DNA of 64,000 nt from Norana najaformis (Eukaryota; Annelida; Clitellata; Crassiclitellata; Hormogastridae). The position numbers were made by a program, and so were the translations under genes. This document shows positions 9,570 to 20,912 of the stretch, in pieces; positions within the stretch are counted from its first letter, which is position 1; each line of letters opens with the position of its first letter. The DNA is taken from positions 62,001-126,000 of the forward strand of contig OZ029920.1 in NCBI GenBank assembly GCA_964023275.1. Direction: 5' to 3'. The notes under the pieces are model-generated. The model worked only from the letters and a program-made list of their open reading frames with translations, was not told the origin of the DNA and made no database searches.

Positions 9570-12500
9570 CTTCCTTACTCTCTTTCGGCTAAAACGGTCT
9601 TCTGCTCGCCCATCTGTCTTTGTTTACCAACGACCCAAGCGTAGCTCAACAGGTCTACTTCTGGGCCGTACAGGTCAACCTGAGGCAGTCGACCACTTCA
9701 GTCGCCGTTACACGCCATTAAATATTCGACCGAATAATCGTTTGGGTATTCATCCGATTAAATCGATTCGATTCGATTACCTAATGGATTGTTTGATTAG
9801 GAAAGGTCAACAGGAAATGTCTGACGGTTTACACTGGATCACGTGTCCTAGCGGTGGACGACGTCCGGGTGTCAGAAGAGGACAGAAGCGCTGGTGTGGT
9901 CGAGATAACTTAGGGGCAATTATCCGATGAGACACTGGTTCATAATTTACGATGAAAGACCCACAATTGAGACCACTGAAACGGTTATTTTGGTCTTTGC
10001 TTGATAGGCTATTGGTTAGCATGGTGGATTGTAGACTTTAAGTTTCGGTATTAAAACAATCGTTAGGGTTGAAGGAAGTCGTGGGATTTCTGCTCAAAAT
10101 AATGAGTCCGGTTGATTGGCTTGAGATGTGTACAGGGTCATATTTTATTTTTTTTTCAGGCTCTATAAACATTTCTGACAACGGAGAAATCAAAAACAGG
10201 ATCTTATTAGGCTTCAAAAGTACAAGAGCATTTCACTGCTCCCCGTGAACTTTTCCACTGACAGGCTGCATCTGTATTACTGAGTAAATTAATATGCGTT
10301 CAGAAGAAGCAGAAGAAGTCGAGAAGGCCCTTAATCTTGCCTGAGAGGCAGCCATTGCTATCAAATGTTACCAACTTCATATTTCCTAGCCTCAGCATCT
10401 GAGGTGGGTATATGTTCCTATTCCCCGTTATCTGATCTGCAGTTCGAAGATCAGGCGGCGAGAGAGAGTATTGCCCCTCCCCCATCCTATTATGCCGGGG
10501 CTAATTAAGTTAAGCCTCTAACACTTCAAATGTTTGCGCCAGAAGTGCAATAAACGAAGTAACACGTAGCTCACGAAGTCAAGGCATAGGACTGGGCAAA
10601 GGTCGTCTCTAAGAACGCTTTCGTTTAAAAGGACTGATTCACAGGTAGCGATATTTTCACATAGAGACGAAGATCACTAAAAGGTGAACATTTTATAACA
10701 TAATTTGTACTAAATGTTTACAGGTGGTTCGAAGTAAGAGAAGTTTTAATTAAATTCAAGGCCATACTGCATAGAACGCACCTAATTTGGTCGTTATGAA
10801 AATGCTGAGAATTAAGTCACTCCCTTCAGTCGTTACATTTAAGACTTTCTAGCTTATTTTCATTTCCATATCTTTCTCACAAACGTTAATTGTTAAGAAA
10901 TAGTGTGACAAAATGTAATGTAAACTAACTTCATATAGAGTAACCTAAAGGAAACTCATTAGCAGGATCTCAGATTATTGCCACCACCAAAAAGACGTTC
11001 TGCAGCCGTTGACGATATGTGAAGGCAATAGATGGCGAATAAGTTCTTAAAAGCCCATCCGATAGTGACGGTCTAATCTCAGGAAACCTGCTATGCTTCT
11101 ATTTTACCAAATATCGACGTCCATCACCTGCAGAAAGTAATCTAACTGTCCCTCGGCCCGATTTTCCACAATTTTGCATAGAAGCTTCCCTGCGGGCGCT
11201 CCATCTTTTTGGTAAATGTTGTCCAGCTGTTACCACTCCTCATGAGTTCAAGTTGAAAAGGCGCTTTATAAATTTCCGAATACAATTACAGTTGCAATCC
11301 GTTGGGCAACGAGCACCGGTGGCTTCTTTAATTTACAAGTCACGGGTTCTGCGTTCAATATCGCGCGCCTATTCAAACAACGATAAACGTGTCTAGGCCT
11401 GACACAGCTTGAGAACAACACCCAAAACCGGTTTAAACTCACTTGATAATAAAATCTAAAAGCTATTTGTGACGCTCAACAAAGCGACGGTAATTCGTTA
11501 CCATATCCATGTCAGTGATTTTTTGATCTCTTGATATACCTAGCATATGCTCGTATGTATGCAGCCAAACAGCTTGCAACATAGGTCCCCTATTGGAAAG
11601 AAGTGATTAATTGAATTGTTGGAGCAAGTGGTTCTTGAATGTACCAGCATATTCTTGCGACGAAAAGATATCTAAATTGAGACGTTTTTTGATTAAACTC
11701 TTCTAGACAACAATGAGCAAATGAAAATCAGTTTCTAGGCCCATTTTAATCCTAAGACCATGCATACCATCTTACATCTTAATGTGCATAGACAACCAGC
11801 AAGCGTGAGAATAAATGAAAAGGTGTTATTGCATACCAGCAGTTCAGCACCTTCTGTGTCAAAATCAGGCACTAAATGAATAAAATGGAATAGGCAACAT
11901 TGAGCAAATCAACATTTGTCTTTATAGCCATAGGTTATGACAGCACGAACAAACAGCAATATGAAAATTGCATCTAATCAATTTTTAGGACATGAACTGT
12001 GTCATGAATCCTAACTATTAGCCTTTGGGTAAACGAACTAAAATAGTAAGAGGTTTCTGCCTAAGCCAATCAGTCAGTCGTTTCTGGTCCACAGGAAACC
12101 AGCCTAAAACAAGATTAGCAACCGACACAGTTACAGGTAAATGGACTTTGCATGCACACTTTTTGATCTATATGGCTATCAGCATATTTGAAAGAGAAAC
12201 TGCCGAGAAGAAGCTACAAAATAAGAAAACAGTTTACTGTGTTGTTCAGGTCCTGACTATCGCTTCACTTATTAAACCCCTATGCTGTATTGTGAATGCT
12301 GGAGATGATTCTATAAAGTATTCTGTAGCTGTAGTCTTGCCTCGATCCAAAATGCTGTCTTACCTGTAGATTTTGACGGAAACAAATTGAAAAAGAAGGA
12401 TTGTATGCAAAATCTGCGAAGGCGTTTTCGGTGTTGGAGACAATCTTTAATTGATTGCCTTCTGATGTAAATTTATCTTAAAAATGACACAGTAAAATTC

Positions 12501-12766
12501 ATTCAACCAGAGCAACTCTTAGAATTTGAAATTGAAGTTGGAAGCAGTGGAAAATCAACCTCGTTGATTAGTCAAAATCTGAGATTCTTCTTGCACATAA
12601 CCAACTTTCCCATCTTTTGTTGGCAATTTCAAGCAGCTTCGTAAAATGAAATTTACTCTTAAATTTCAATTTGTGTCATTTTGTTAAAATTAAACTATTA
12701 GCAAAAGGCCTACTTAATCGATCGTTCAAAAATAATCCGAGTTGAAAAAAAGTATTTGCTTTGCAG
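9570..12766 (+). other. Upstream region of TRIM-Kelch copy A
   Basis: About 3.2 kb without a recognisable gene. The part at about 9580-10530 is conserved in all three gene copies (B about 25010-26008, C about 46370-47345). It may contain the promoter or a 5' non-coding exon. ORFs of 165 codons (from 9433) and 114 codons (from 12025) are open in A, but the matching frames are broken or much shorter in B or C, so they are not called genes. The region ends at the splice acceptor AG at 12765-12766. Confidence 0.5.
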
Positions 12767-12787
12767 GAAGCAATTAAATCATTGAAC

Positions 12788-15576
12788 ATGAGTGAAGCGG
12801 GACATCAACTCCAGAAACTGACGAAATGCTGTATATGTCTCCAAGCGTATACAGATCCGAGAATACTGCCCTGCATTCATACGTTCTGTCTCGAATGTCT
12901 CAAACAAACAGCCTATGCCGCAAAGAAGAAATCAGGAGAGAATATGCCTTGTCCCTTGTGCAGAAAAGTGTTTCTTATTCCAGCAAATGGACTCGATGGA
13001 CTCCAGAAGAACTTCTTCATAGAACATCTCATGGATGTCGCAACAAATTTGCAACGAAGTAGCACGCCAGTCGTTCTTTGTGATATATGTAAATATTTTT
13101 ATGAGGGCGACGAAAAGACAAGAACTGCTACGATGCGCTGCTTTCAATGCAGAGAAAACGTTTGCGATATTTGTGCAAAATCACATAAGCTGCAGAAATT
13201 GAGCAAAGATCATCATATTGCAAAAATTGGAAGTGAAACCGAAGAAGACATCAGAAAAATGCTACGAACAGGAAATTGCGCTGATCATATTCAAAAGCCA
13301 TTAGAGCTGTACTGCGCCGATTGCAAAAAAATCCTTTGCGTAGAGTGTTTTGTCGAAAATCATGCATCACATAAATGCAAAGGTGTGACTTCAGTCGAGG
13401 AGCAATTCCGACAAACAATTCAAGCAAATGCATTAAAGATTGCGAACTACGCTGATGAGGTGCTAACAGTTGGGAAAAGCGTGGAGCAGAGAAAGAAAAA
13501 TATACTTTTAAAACTAGCACAAACAGAAAATGAAATTAGACAAAGAAATGTGGAGCTTAAAGAAATGATAGATAATTACACAAAGTCCCTGCTGGATGAG
13601 CTGTCTCTGATAAAACAGGAACAGATGAAACATTGTGAAAACGAAAAGGAAGAAATTGAACGGGTTCACATCATTTTTAAAAGTTTTGAGACTTACTGCA
13701 CCGAAATAATATCAAAAGGATCGGCCAGCGACATCTGCAGCTGTGTTGACAAATTGTCAGTGAGAGCAGCCGAGTTAGAGAAAGATCGCGAGGAATTCAT
13801 TGGTCGTCCACGTCGATCATTCGAAGTCTCTTTCGAAACAACATATATACGAGACGTTTTAGAGAAGTCCAACAGGATTGTTGTGGGACAAATTGAAGGT
13901 AAAAACTTTCCATATTGCTTAAATTAACATCCTGAGCTGGATGGCTTGTTTTTTTTAAAACAGAGTTTACAGATAACTTGAAAAGAGGAAAAGTTCTGTC
14001 TTTGGTCTCCAATTTTTGTGATATCGCTTATGTTGGGGTTGAAATCTCTTATTTTTCCGGATTGCTTATCTTCTGTGTCGCGTGTCATCTGGCCTGAGAG
14101 AACTAAAAAAAATTCGGCGTAGTTCTGTTTCAAATGATTTGTGGTTTTAAAATATGGTTTTGCTTAGAAGCGACTTTCGACTGATGCCACGTGTTTTATA
14201 ATATAAACGAAGCGATAAACGTTTCCAGATATGACATTATATTGGACAGCATAATGCTATATTAAATACAATACACTACATGACATTACAGTAGAACACA
14301 TCACATTGCACTGCATTATATTACGTACGTTTTAATAAGGCTATATTACATCGCATCATAATACATTAGATTACATTGCATTTAATTAGAATGCATAACC
14401 TTAGATTAAATGATTCCATATTAGGTCACATTAAACTACAATGGATTATATTACACTCGATTGCATAATATTAGATTACAATACGTTACATTCGGCTACA
14501 TTACAATAGATTTAATTATTCTATGACAAATACTCATAAGAAGTAAGCAAAAGAATAAATGCTCGGATAAATGGTCAGTTAAAATAAATGGTGAAGATAA
14601 ATGAATATTATTGTCAGTTTAACCATTAATTTTGAATATATCTGTTTCATCTGCTAAAACAGAAACCAGTACACGGATTGAGAACTATGCAATAGTCGTG
14701 GGATTAAGTGATGGTCCGACCATAACAAACGACGTCATCCAAATAAATCTGCGTCGTCCAAATGAGATTTCAACTCAACAACAAATACCGACTGCAATGC
14801 AGATGGAAGTAGCTGCTGCCGTTAACAGTAACACGATATACGTTACAGGAATAGGAGACAATGCAGATGAAATCTGGAAATACAACGTGGCTTCCGGTTG
14901 GATGAAATGCGGATCTTTAGTTCAACGCCGACGTAGACACAGCGCAGCGTTTATGGATGAAGTGATGTACATCTGTGGAGGATATGTGGATTCAGGAGGA
15001 AGAGTTCTAGACAGCGTCGAAGCCTACAACGCAGTCACCAACAAATGCTCTACAGTTGGAAATCTTTTTCAAGGTATCCAGAATTCAGGCAACTGTGTTC
15101 CATTCAAGACTTCGCTCTACATATTCGGTGGAGCAGATAAAGATTACAAGGCGCTGAGTTATGTTCAAGTGTACGACACTAAACAGAACACATGCACTCT
15201 CCTTTCGAAGCCAATGCCGGGGCCATATCGACTGCTGCGAGCTGTTCTTTGGGACACATCTGTTATTTTACTTGGCCGTCATACTTGTTTTATATTTAGC
15301 TTTGAAACGGAGACTTGGCAAGAAAGACAACAGTTCAAGACCGATGTTGGTCACTTTGGTTTGGTTCTTGAGGACGAACGACTCTTTGTCATTGGAGGAG
15401 GTATCGACCTAACGGATAAAGATGGAAAAGTGAAATGGAAATGCAGAGACGACGTACGTTATGTTTCAATTCGAAATATCATCGAGGATAAACCAACTGA
15501 GTGGAAGATTCATGCAAAACTGCCTCATCCATCTCTGATACAGGCCTACGAAAAAATGTATTGTTTTTTCTTATAG
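12788..15576 (+). CDS. TRIM/RBCC protein with Kelch region, copy A
   Basis: Probable E3 ubiquitin ligase of 674 residues. Exons are 12788-13898 and 14663-15576; the phase-1 intron has GT at 13899 and AG at 14661-14662, and the split codon restores GAA. The RING finger uses C14, C17, C29, H31, C34, C37, C55 and C58. B-box 1 spans 98-143 and B-box 2 spans 164-197 (C164, H167, C176, C179, C184, C187, H192, H195). A Lys/Glu-rich coiled coil covers about 200-340. The second exon (371-674) is Kelch-like, with Gly pairs at 476-477, 526-527 and 615-617 ending hydrophobic strands. RING domains recruit E2 enzymes and Kelch propellers bind proteins, so substrate ubiquitination is inferred. The reading frame stays open from the exon start at 12767 (seven codons before the ATG), so an upstream coding exon is possible. 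AATAAA occurs at 15723. Confidence 0.88.
13899..14662 (+). other. Intron of copy A, with ATTACA-type tandem repeat
   Basis: A 764-bp phase-1 intron with GTAAAA at the donor and CTAAAACAG at the acceptor. About 14225-14525 is a degenerate short tandem repeat built on ATTACATTA/ATTAGATTACA. The same intron position and repeat are present in copies B and C. Confidence 0.85.
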
Positions 15577-18481
15577 TGCAAAAAACAGCAGTGTTTCTTT
15601 CATAAATATTTTTATGTGATTGTTACTTTTCTGTATCCTATCCTCATTCCTCCTTTTTGTATCTCTTGCGTCTTCAGTTCTATCTACCTTAACCCTCTAC
15701 TTATCTGCTTCACCTTTGTAATAATAAAAAATGTCATTTTTTGATATGAGCATTATCCTTTCAAACCCAACCACCCACATACACACACAAACACACACAT
15801 GCGGTTAAAACTTGTGATCTTCTGCTAGGCCTATTTAAATACATATAAAACGACCGTTCTTCCGCTCTATATAAATTTTATTTATTAATAGCAGAAGAAC
15901 ACTCGTTTTAAAGGTATCTAATACAGCTTTGTGATTGTTTTTACTTGTTAGGTGTTTAATCTTGTTGCCGTCAGAGCCGTTGCCGTCGACATCACTTTAA
16001 CCAACAACCAGATCTGATTAACAGCAGCGATTGAGCAAAATGAGATATAAGTGGCGTCGATTTAAACAAAAAAGGTGTTGGACCATTTGAAATAATCCGG
16101 CAACCCAACGCCAACGAGAGTGATATGTTATGTCGCAAAACAGATAGAAAGTTGCGTGAACAGAGGCTTTTTATTTTTAATTTTAGATTTATATTAATGT
16201 TATATTCAAAGCCATTTGTCGTGATTTGTGGTTTATAGGAGTAGTTTCCGATGTTTAACGACATCTTGAAACATCAAAGGCCGCTGAAGCGATTGGAAGA
16301 AATTGTCTGTTATGTGTTAGCACTTTTTTCTTATGGTCGACATCAACTGGTAGCCGCGTACAATGTAGCTAAATTATACAGTGCACATGCATTAAGAATA
16401 TTCGGTTACGCTTAGACACCTTTAAATCGTGTTTTACAAAATTACTTATAACTCGTTTTCATTCATTTTCAGAGCCTCTATTAAGGGCCATCTATTTCTA
16501 AACTATGTAAGATGTCAGTAAACAGTGTACGGTACTCACGATTTATTCGTTACTTAGTGGAGTGGAGTGACTCCAACCCAGTTCTACGCCCTGAGCCTCC
16601 CATATCACACACGTCGATTGCTTATTACAAGCAGCAGGTGGCAGACGAAGTATAACAGAAATCGAGTTCTAGCAGGGCTACTCAAATGATCCACGTGGGC
16701 TACATATGCTGCGATGTGCGGAGGGAAGGGTAGCTTTCCCAATGATTAAGAACTGTCAACCACTAAAGATACATTTTCCCCGTTACCAATTTCAAGTCCC
16801 CGGGGCTCACCGCTTCAGTGTTGAGTAGCCAGACACCGATGCATGCAGTGAGGTCTAGGTAGATAACCCATTTTCCACGTAAGTAGTCTGTTTCCGTGTC
16901 TTCTCGGATTTCTATTTAGCATTTGCAATCGGAGTCACCCTGTTTCTCGGCATGCACAACGATACTGATTAGCAGCAGTCATCGACTGATGTTTGAGAAT
17001 TATTACAATGGCGCTTTAGAAGTTGTCCGATTGCATTTATCTAGATAAGCAAAAGACAGCATAGGTTGGAGGAAATCCATTGTATGATTCAGTGGGGATC
17101 CTTTACTAAAGGCATTGTTACGCCAGTAGTCGTAGTGCATAGCTTTTTAACAACTTCTTTGCCCGGTCAGGGCGGTTCTCGTCGACCTACCTAACTCTGA
17201 AGACAATAGCAGAATGTCTGTGTAGTTTCTGTTTAACGACGCTGTGGGCGAGGGAGGGAAGGAGGCGGGTGAGGTGTGTGGTGTACAGACCACGTGTTCT
17301 TATTTATTTATATGCATGCAAATCAAACAGTATTTAGATATCCCCTGGGAATATTGGGGTAATACTTCGACTAATAGCATTTCCAATGAAAACGGAATTA
17401 ATGCAATGATAACACGTCGCTTGCATGCAAAATTAGGCCTCTCTTATATATAGTACTAATAGTTCCAGTGTTTAACGACATTTTATGGCATAAAAGGCCG
17501 TTGACATTGGCCTCCTCCTTTATCCAGGCTTGGGACTGGCACTACCCCCATACAAGGCAGTGGCGGAGTTCTCACAGGTGCTTGCAAAAAACACGAAAAT
17601 TATAACGTACGTTTAAGAAGCAAATAAAGGTGTCAGAACTCCATACATAGGCTGTTATTAATTGTAAAACCTATTTCGACAGACTTCTTCCGGCTACCAA
17701 GTTGGATAAAACCCACGTTACAATACCTTACTAAAAACGTCTTTCTATGCATTTTATTAGGTAAAAGAGGTTAATTGTAAGGGAGCTTATATCCGCTAAC
17801 TATTTGTTGTAAGATAAGTTACGGTCGACTTCAACGGCACGGGCAGCCGTATACGATGTTGCTAAACATGCCGTGCTGAAGATGTAACGTTTCGCTTAGA
17901 CAACTTTAATTCATTTCTTTATAAAATTATATATTCCTCATTTTCGTTCAATCGATTAAATTTATTGTTATTATGTTCAATAAGGTCCTGCTTAACGGCC
18001 ATGACAGCCGTAAGGTGTCAGTAATCACTGTGAGTAACGCAATTTATGTTATTTGGTGGAGTGCGGTGATTCCAACCCAGTTCTATCCTCTGAGCCACCC
18101 GCATCTCTATACCTGCTTTCAGTAGCGGCTAAAAAAGACCTTTCTTTACCATCTCTATCCCATAGTGTCTTATCCCTCAAAGGAAGAATCAGGATTGGCC
18201 GCTTACTTAAGGGAATCAACGCTGTAAACCTCTGTTTCGGGATCCGACTTCACATCTTCCGCGGACGGGCAACGACCCCAAAATGACCTTTCTCAGAACA
18301 GGTTTTGTTCCCTTGCAGGCAATAGTCGCGAAGGGAAAAGCATGAAAGCAAAAGCAAAAAGAAAAGGAAAGCAAGAGTCAACCACAGGGATTTCTCATTT
18401 ATGAATGATCTTAATGAGTGAAGGAACAAATGAATGAATGAATTGTTATATCTATTTGAACCTGTAGTATTACCTACTGGA

Positions 18482-18622
18482 GTATTGGTAGTTTTCTCAA
18501 TCGCAACATTTTGTGATTTTCAATTGAGAAATTGAGGTGAAAAAGCGCTAACTGGGCAAGAATTCTCGATTTTGAGCGTAGAAAAAATTATTTAATGACG
18601 CAATTCAGGAATCTACCATTAC
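18482..18622. repeat. Palindromic module P
   Basis: A unit of about 140 bp with inverted ends: GTATTGGTAG at the left and GAATCTACCATTACC at the right. Other members are 19835-19971, 39256-39395, 55239-55379 and 56492-56628. The best pair of arms (19835-19971) matches over about 34 bp imperfectly. It could be a MITE, but constant flanking sequence suggests it is part of a larger repeat. Confidence 0.65.
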
Positions 18623-18630
18623 CGATCAGT

Positions 18631-18775
18631 TTGTGTCTCTATCTCTATCTCTGTCTCTGTTTGTGTCTCTATCTCTATCTCGGTCTCTGTTTGTGTTTCT
18701 GTCTCTATCTCGGTCTCTGTTTGTGTTTCTATCTCTATCTCTGCCTCTGTTTGTGTCTCTACCTCTCTCTCTCTC
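18631..18775. repeat. 30-bp pyrimidine-rich minisatellite
   Basis: Four full units plus a partial of a 30-bp sequence beginning TTGTGTCTCTATCTCTATCT, followed by TCTC-rich sequence. The duplicate at 55388-55470 has only about two to three units. The 87- and 70-codon ORFs across it are low-complexity artefacts. Confidence 0.85.
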
Positions 18776-19834
18776 ACACTCTCACTCTCTACCTCCCTCC
18801 CCCTCTAGCTCTGTCCCCTCACTGTCTAGCCAATCATCGCAATAGTGGCAAATGTTGAGGAGCTTAAAAGCCCAGATATGACGCAGTTGCAAAAGGTTTA
18901 ATTTGAGTTGCGGCTTCTTATTTCATTTATTTCTGGTAAAATATAATAAGTTTAGTAATTCTCAGTTTATTCTTCCATTCGACTGATTCCTTCCGATTTG
19001 CTTCCGAAAAATTTTTTTTTTACCTATCCTGACTAATTGTTTTAAAACCACAATTTTCCATTATTTAACGACATCTGGTGGCTGCCAGGGCCATTGACTT
19101 CGAACTTTCCTTACGTGTTTGGACTCCTTCAATATCGACCGTTTGAACAGTAGTAGTTCCGCAGTTTAACGACAGCTTATGGCATCAAAGGCCGTTGCCT
19201 TCGCCCTCCTCCTTTATCCAGACTTGGGACTGGCACTACCCCGAAACAAGGCAGTGGCGGAGTTACCGTTTGAACAAAATGAGCATTACAATATATATAT
19301 ATTATATATAACGTTGGATAAAAGTGATTTAAGGGTGTATAAACACAACCTAATATCATCAATAGAATCGAGCGTTAAACGACTTCTGGTTGCCAGAAGC
19401 CACTCGCATCGATCGTACACAGTTGCAAATAAAAGAGAACCAGACTCGAATTAATTCATTAAAAGTGACCAGGGTCATACATAGTCGTTATAGAAAAACG
19501 TGTCCATTTGCTTTTACATTTATTTATCTTGTTGCTAACAAGGCCGTTGACGCTGATTTTACCTTATAGACCTTGGTTTTGCGAATTCGACCACCTTGTA
19601 AATCAGAGCGAGATTCAACCACAAGAATCGTACATTCAACTAAATATATATCTCAGTAAATTCGTCACACGAATAAATGAACAAACAAATTAAAACATGA
19701 ACAAAAGAACGAACGAACGAAAGACAAACAAACGAGCAAACAAAACAAACAATCGAATGGATGAATGAATGAATGAATGAATCAATGAACGAAAAGCAAT
19801 ATTTTGTTCAGCCTGCAGTATTGCCTATACTGGA

Positions 19835-19971
19835 GTAATGGTAGATCCTCAATTGCGCCATTTTATGATTTTTAATTCAGAATTTCAGCTGAAAAAGTCA
19901 ATTGAGCATGAATTCATACATTTGAACGCATAAAATTCATAAGATGACAGGATTGTGGAATCTACCATTAC
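19835..19971. repeat. Palindromic module P
   Basis: 137 bp, GTAATGGTAGATCC at the left and GGAATCTACCATTAC at the right. It lies just downstream of a short AATG microsatellite (about 19753-19790). Confidence 0.7.
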
Positions 19972-20912
19972 AAACTAAAGTGCCTGAAATAACTTATTTG
20001 AAAATATTCTAGCATCCAGTGTTCAACGACATCTTTTGTCTGCCGTAGACGCAGACGTCGACCTTACCTTGCCTTCTGTTGTGACCTTTGAAGGAGTCGT
20101 TTCGCAGTGGCGGATTTATTATTCTTTCCAAAGTTTAACGACATCTTATGGCTACAGTGGCCGTTGACGTCTTTAGGTATTTATTTTCTTATAGTTCATT
20201 GTTCATAATTTTCTGTTGATGATCTAGAAAGATCGTTCGCCTAGATATCTTCAGTTCGTACAGGTCTTCTGATGTGTCTTGTGGCGTTTAGTTGTTCTCT
20301 GAAGACCGGAAGATCCCATTCAAATGCTTCCATCTTCGCAGAACACCGAGACTCCACAAGACATATAAGAAAACCCAAGCAGAGGAATATACTGTAATTA
20401 TGAAATTGTAAGAAGCGAAATAAAGTTATCTAAGCAAAGTCAAGTTCTAATTATTAGCATCAGTTTCTATGGGCATCTTTTGGCTGCCGCTGTCGCAAAA
20501 ATCGACCCTGCTATACCTAACAATAACCGTCTTTTTATAGATTTTATTCGCTAAGAGAGGTGATTTATCATGGAGCCTATATTAATTACGGATTTTTTTA
20601 AAGATAAGTTACGATACAAGCGAACGGCATTGGCAGTTTTAAGAATATTAGGTCACGCTTAGACACCTTTAAATCGTGTGTTACATGATAATATACTCTT
20701 TATTTTGCGCATTAATCACTGCCTCTAGTCGGGCAGTGCCAGTCCCAAGCCTGGATAAAGAGGAGGGCGACGCCAGTGGCCTTTGATGCCATAAGATGTC
20801 GTTAAACTGAGGAACTACTACTACTAATTATTATCTTTTCTTTGCTGCAACATGAAGGCAAGGTCGACGTCAACAGACATACGGCATATATAGTAGTAGG
20901 AGTAGTGATGTG

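Larger units (their letters stand above)
9054..20912 (+). repeat. Segmental duplication, copy A
   Basis: About 11.86 kb, collinear and near-identical with 45845-57565 in direct orientation. Identity extends through the upstream block, both exons, the intron, 3' flank and embedded M1/M2/P modules. The left edge is at the shared TCGTAGAATAAT; the right edge is at GTGATGTG, after which A reads TGCATGC and C reads GGTGACTC. Small differences are a 30-bp minisatellite with more units in A and a complete M1b at 19151-19264 that is shortened in C. Confidence 0.9.
15577..20912. repeat. 3' flank of copy A: repeat mosaic
   Basis: No gene. After the poly(A) signal AATAAA at 15723 the region carries an M2 copy (about 16410-16440, minus), tRNA-like GGCTCAGG repeats near 16550-16620, M1b at 17461-17570 and 19151-19264 (plus), a further M1b at 20715-20823 (minus), a P palindrome at 18482-18622, the 30-bp minisatellite at 18631-18775, a second P palindrome at 19835-19971 preceded by an AATG run, and M1 copies near 20023 and 20134. 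Confidence 0.6.

Noticed and set aside
9433-9930. 165-codon ORF upstream of copy A
   Set aside because: Only its last part is open in C (from 46541), and B has frame breaks; no domain is recognisable. It is likely non-coding conserved sequence.
12025-12369. 114-codon ORF before copy A
   Set aside because: The counterpart in the near-identical C is only 75 codons, and B lacks the region; no family resemblance.
12761-12787. Extending the TRIM CDS upstream to a TTG in the open frame
   Set aside because: The frame crosses a CAG splice acceptor (12764-12766), so bases before 12767 are intron; the first ATG in the exon (12788) was used.
18595-18858. Leu/Ser/Tyr-rich ORFs in two frames
   Set aside because: They are translations of the 30-bp pyrimidine-rich minisatellite and are not preserved in the duplicate.
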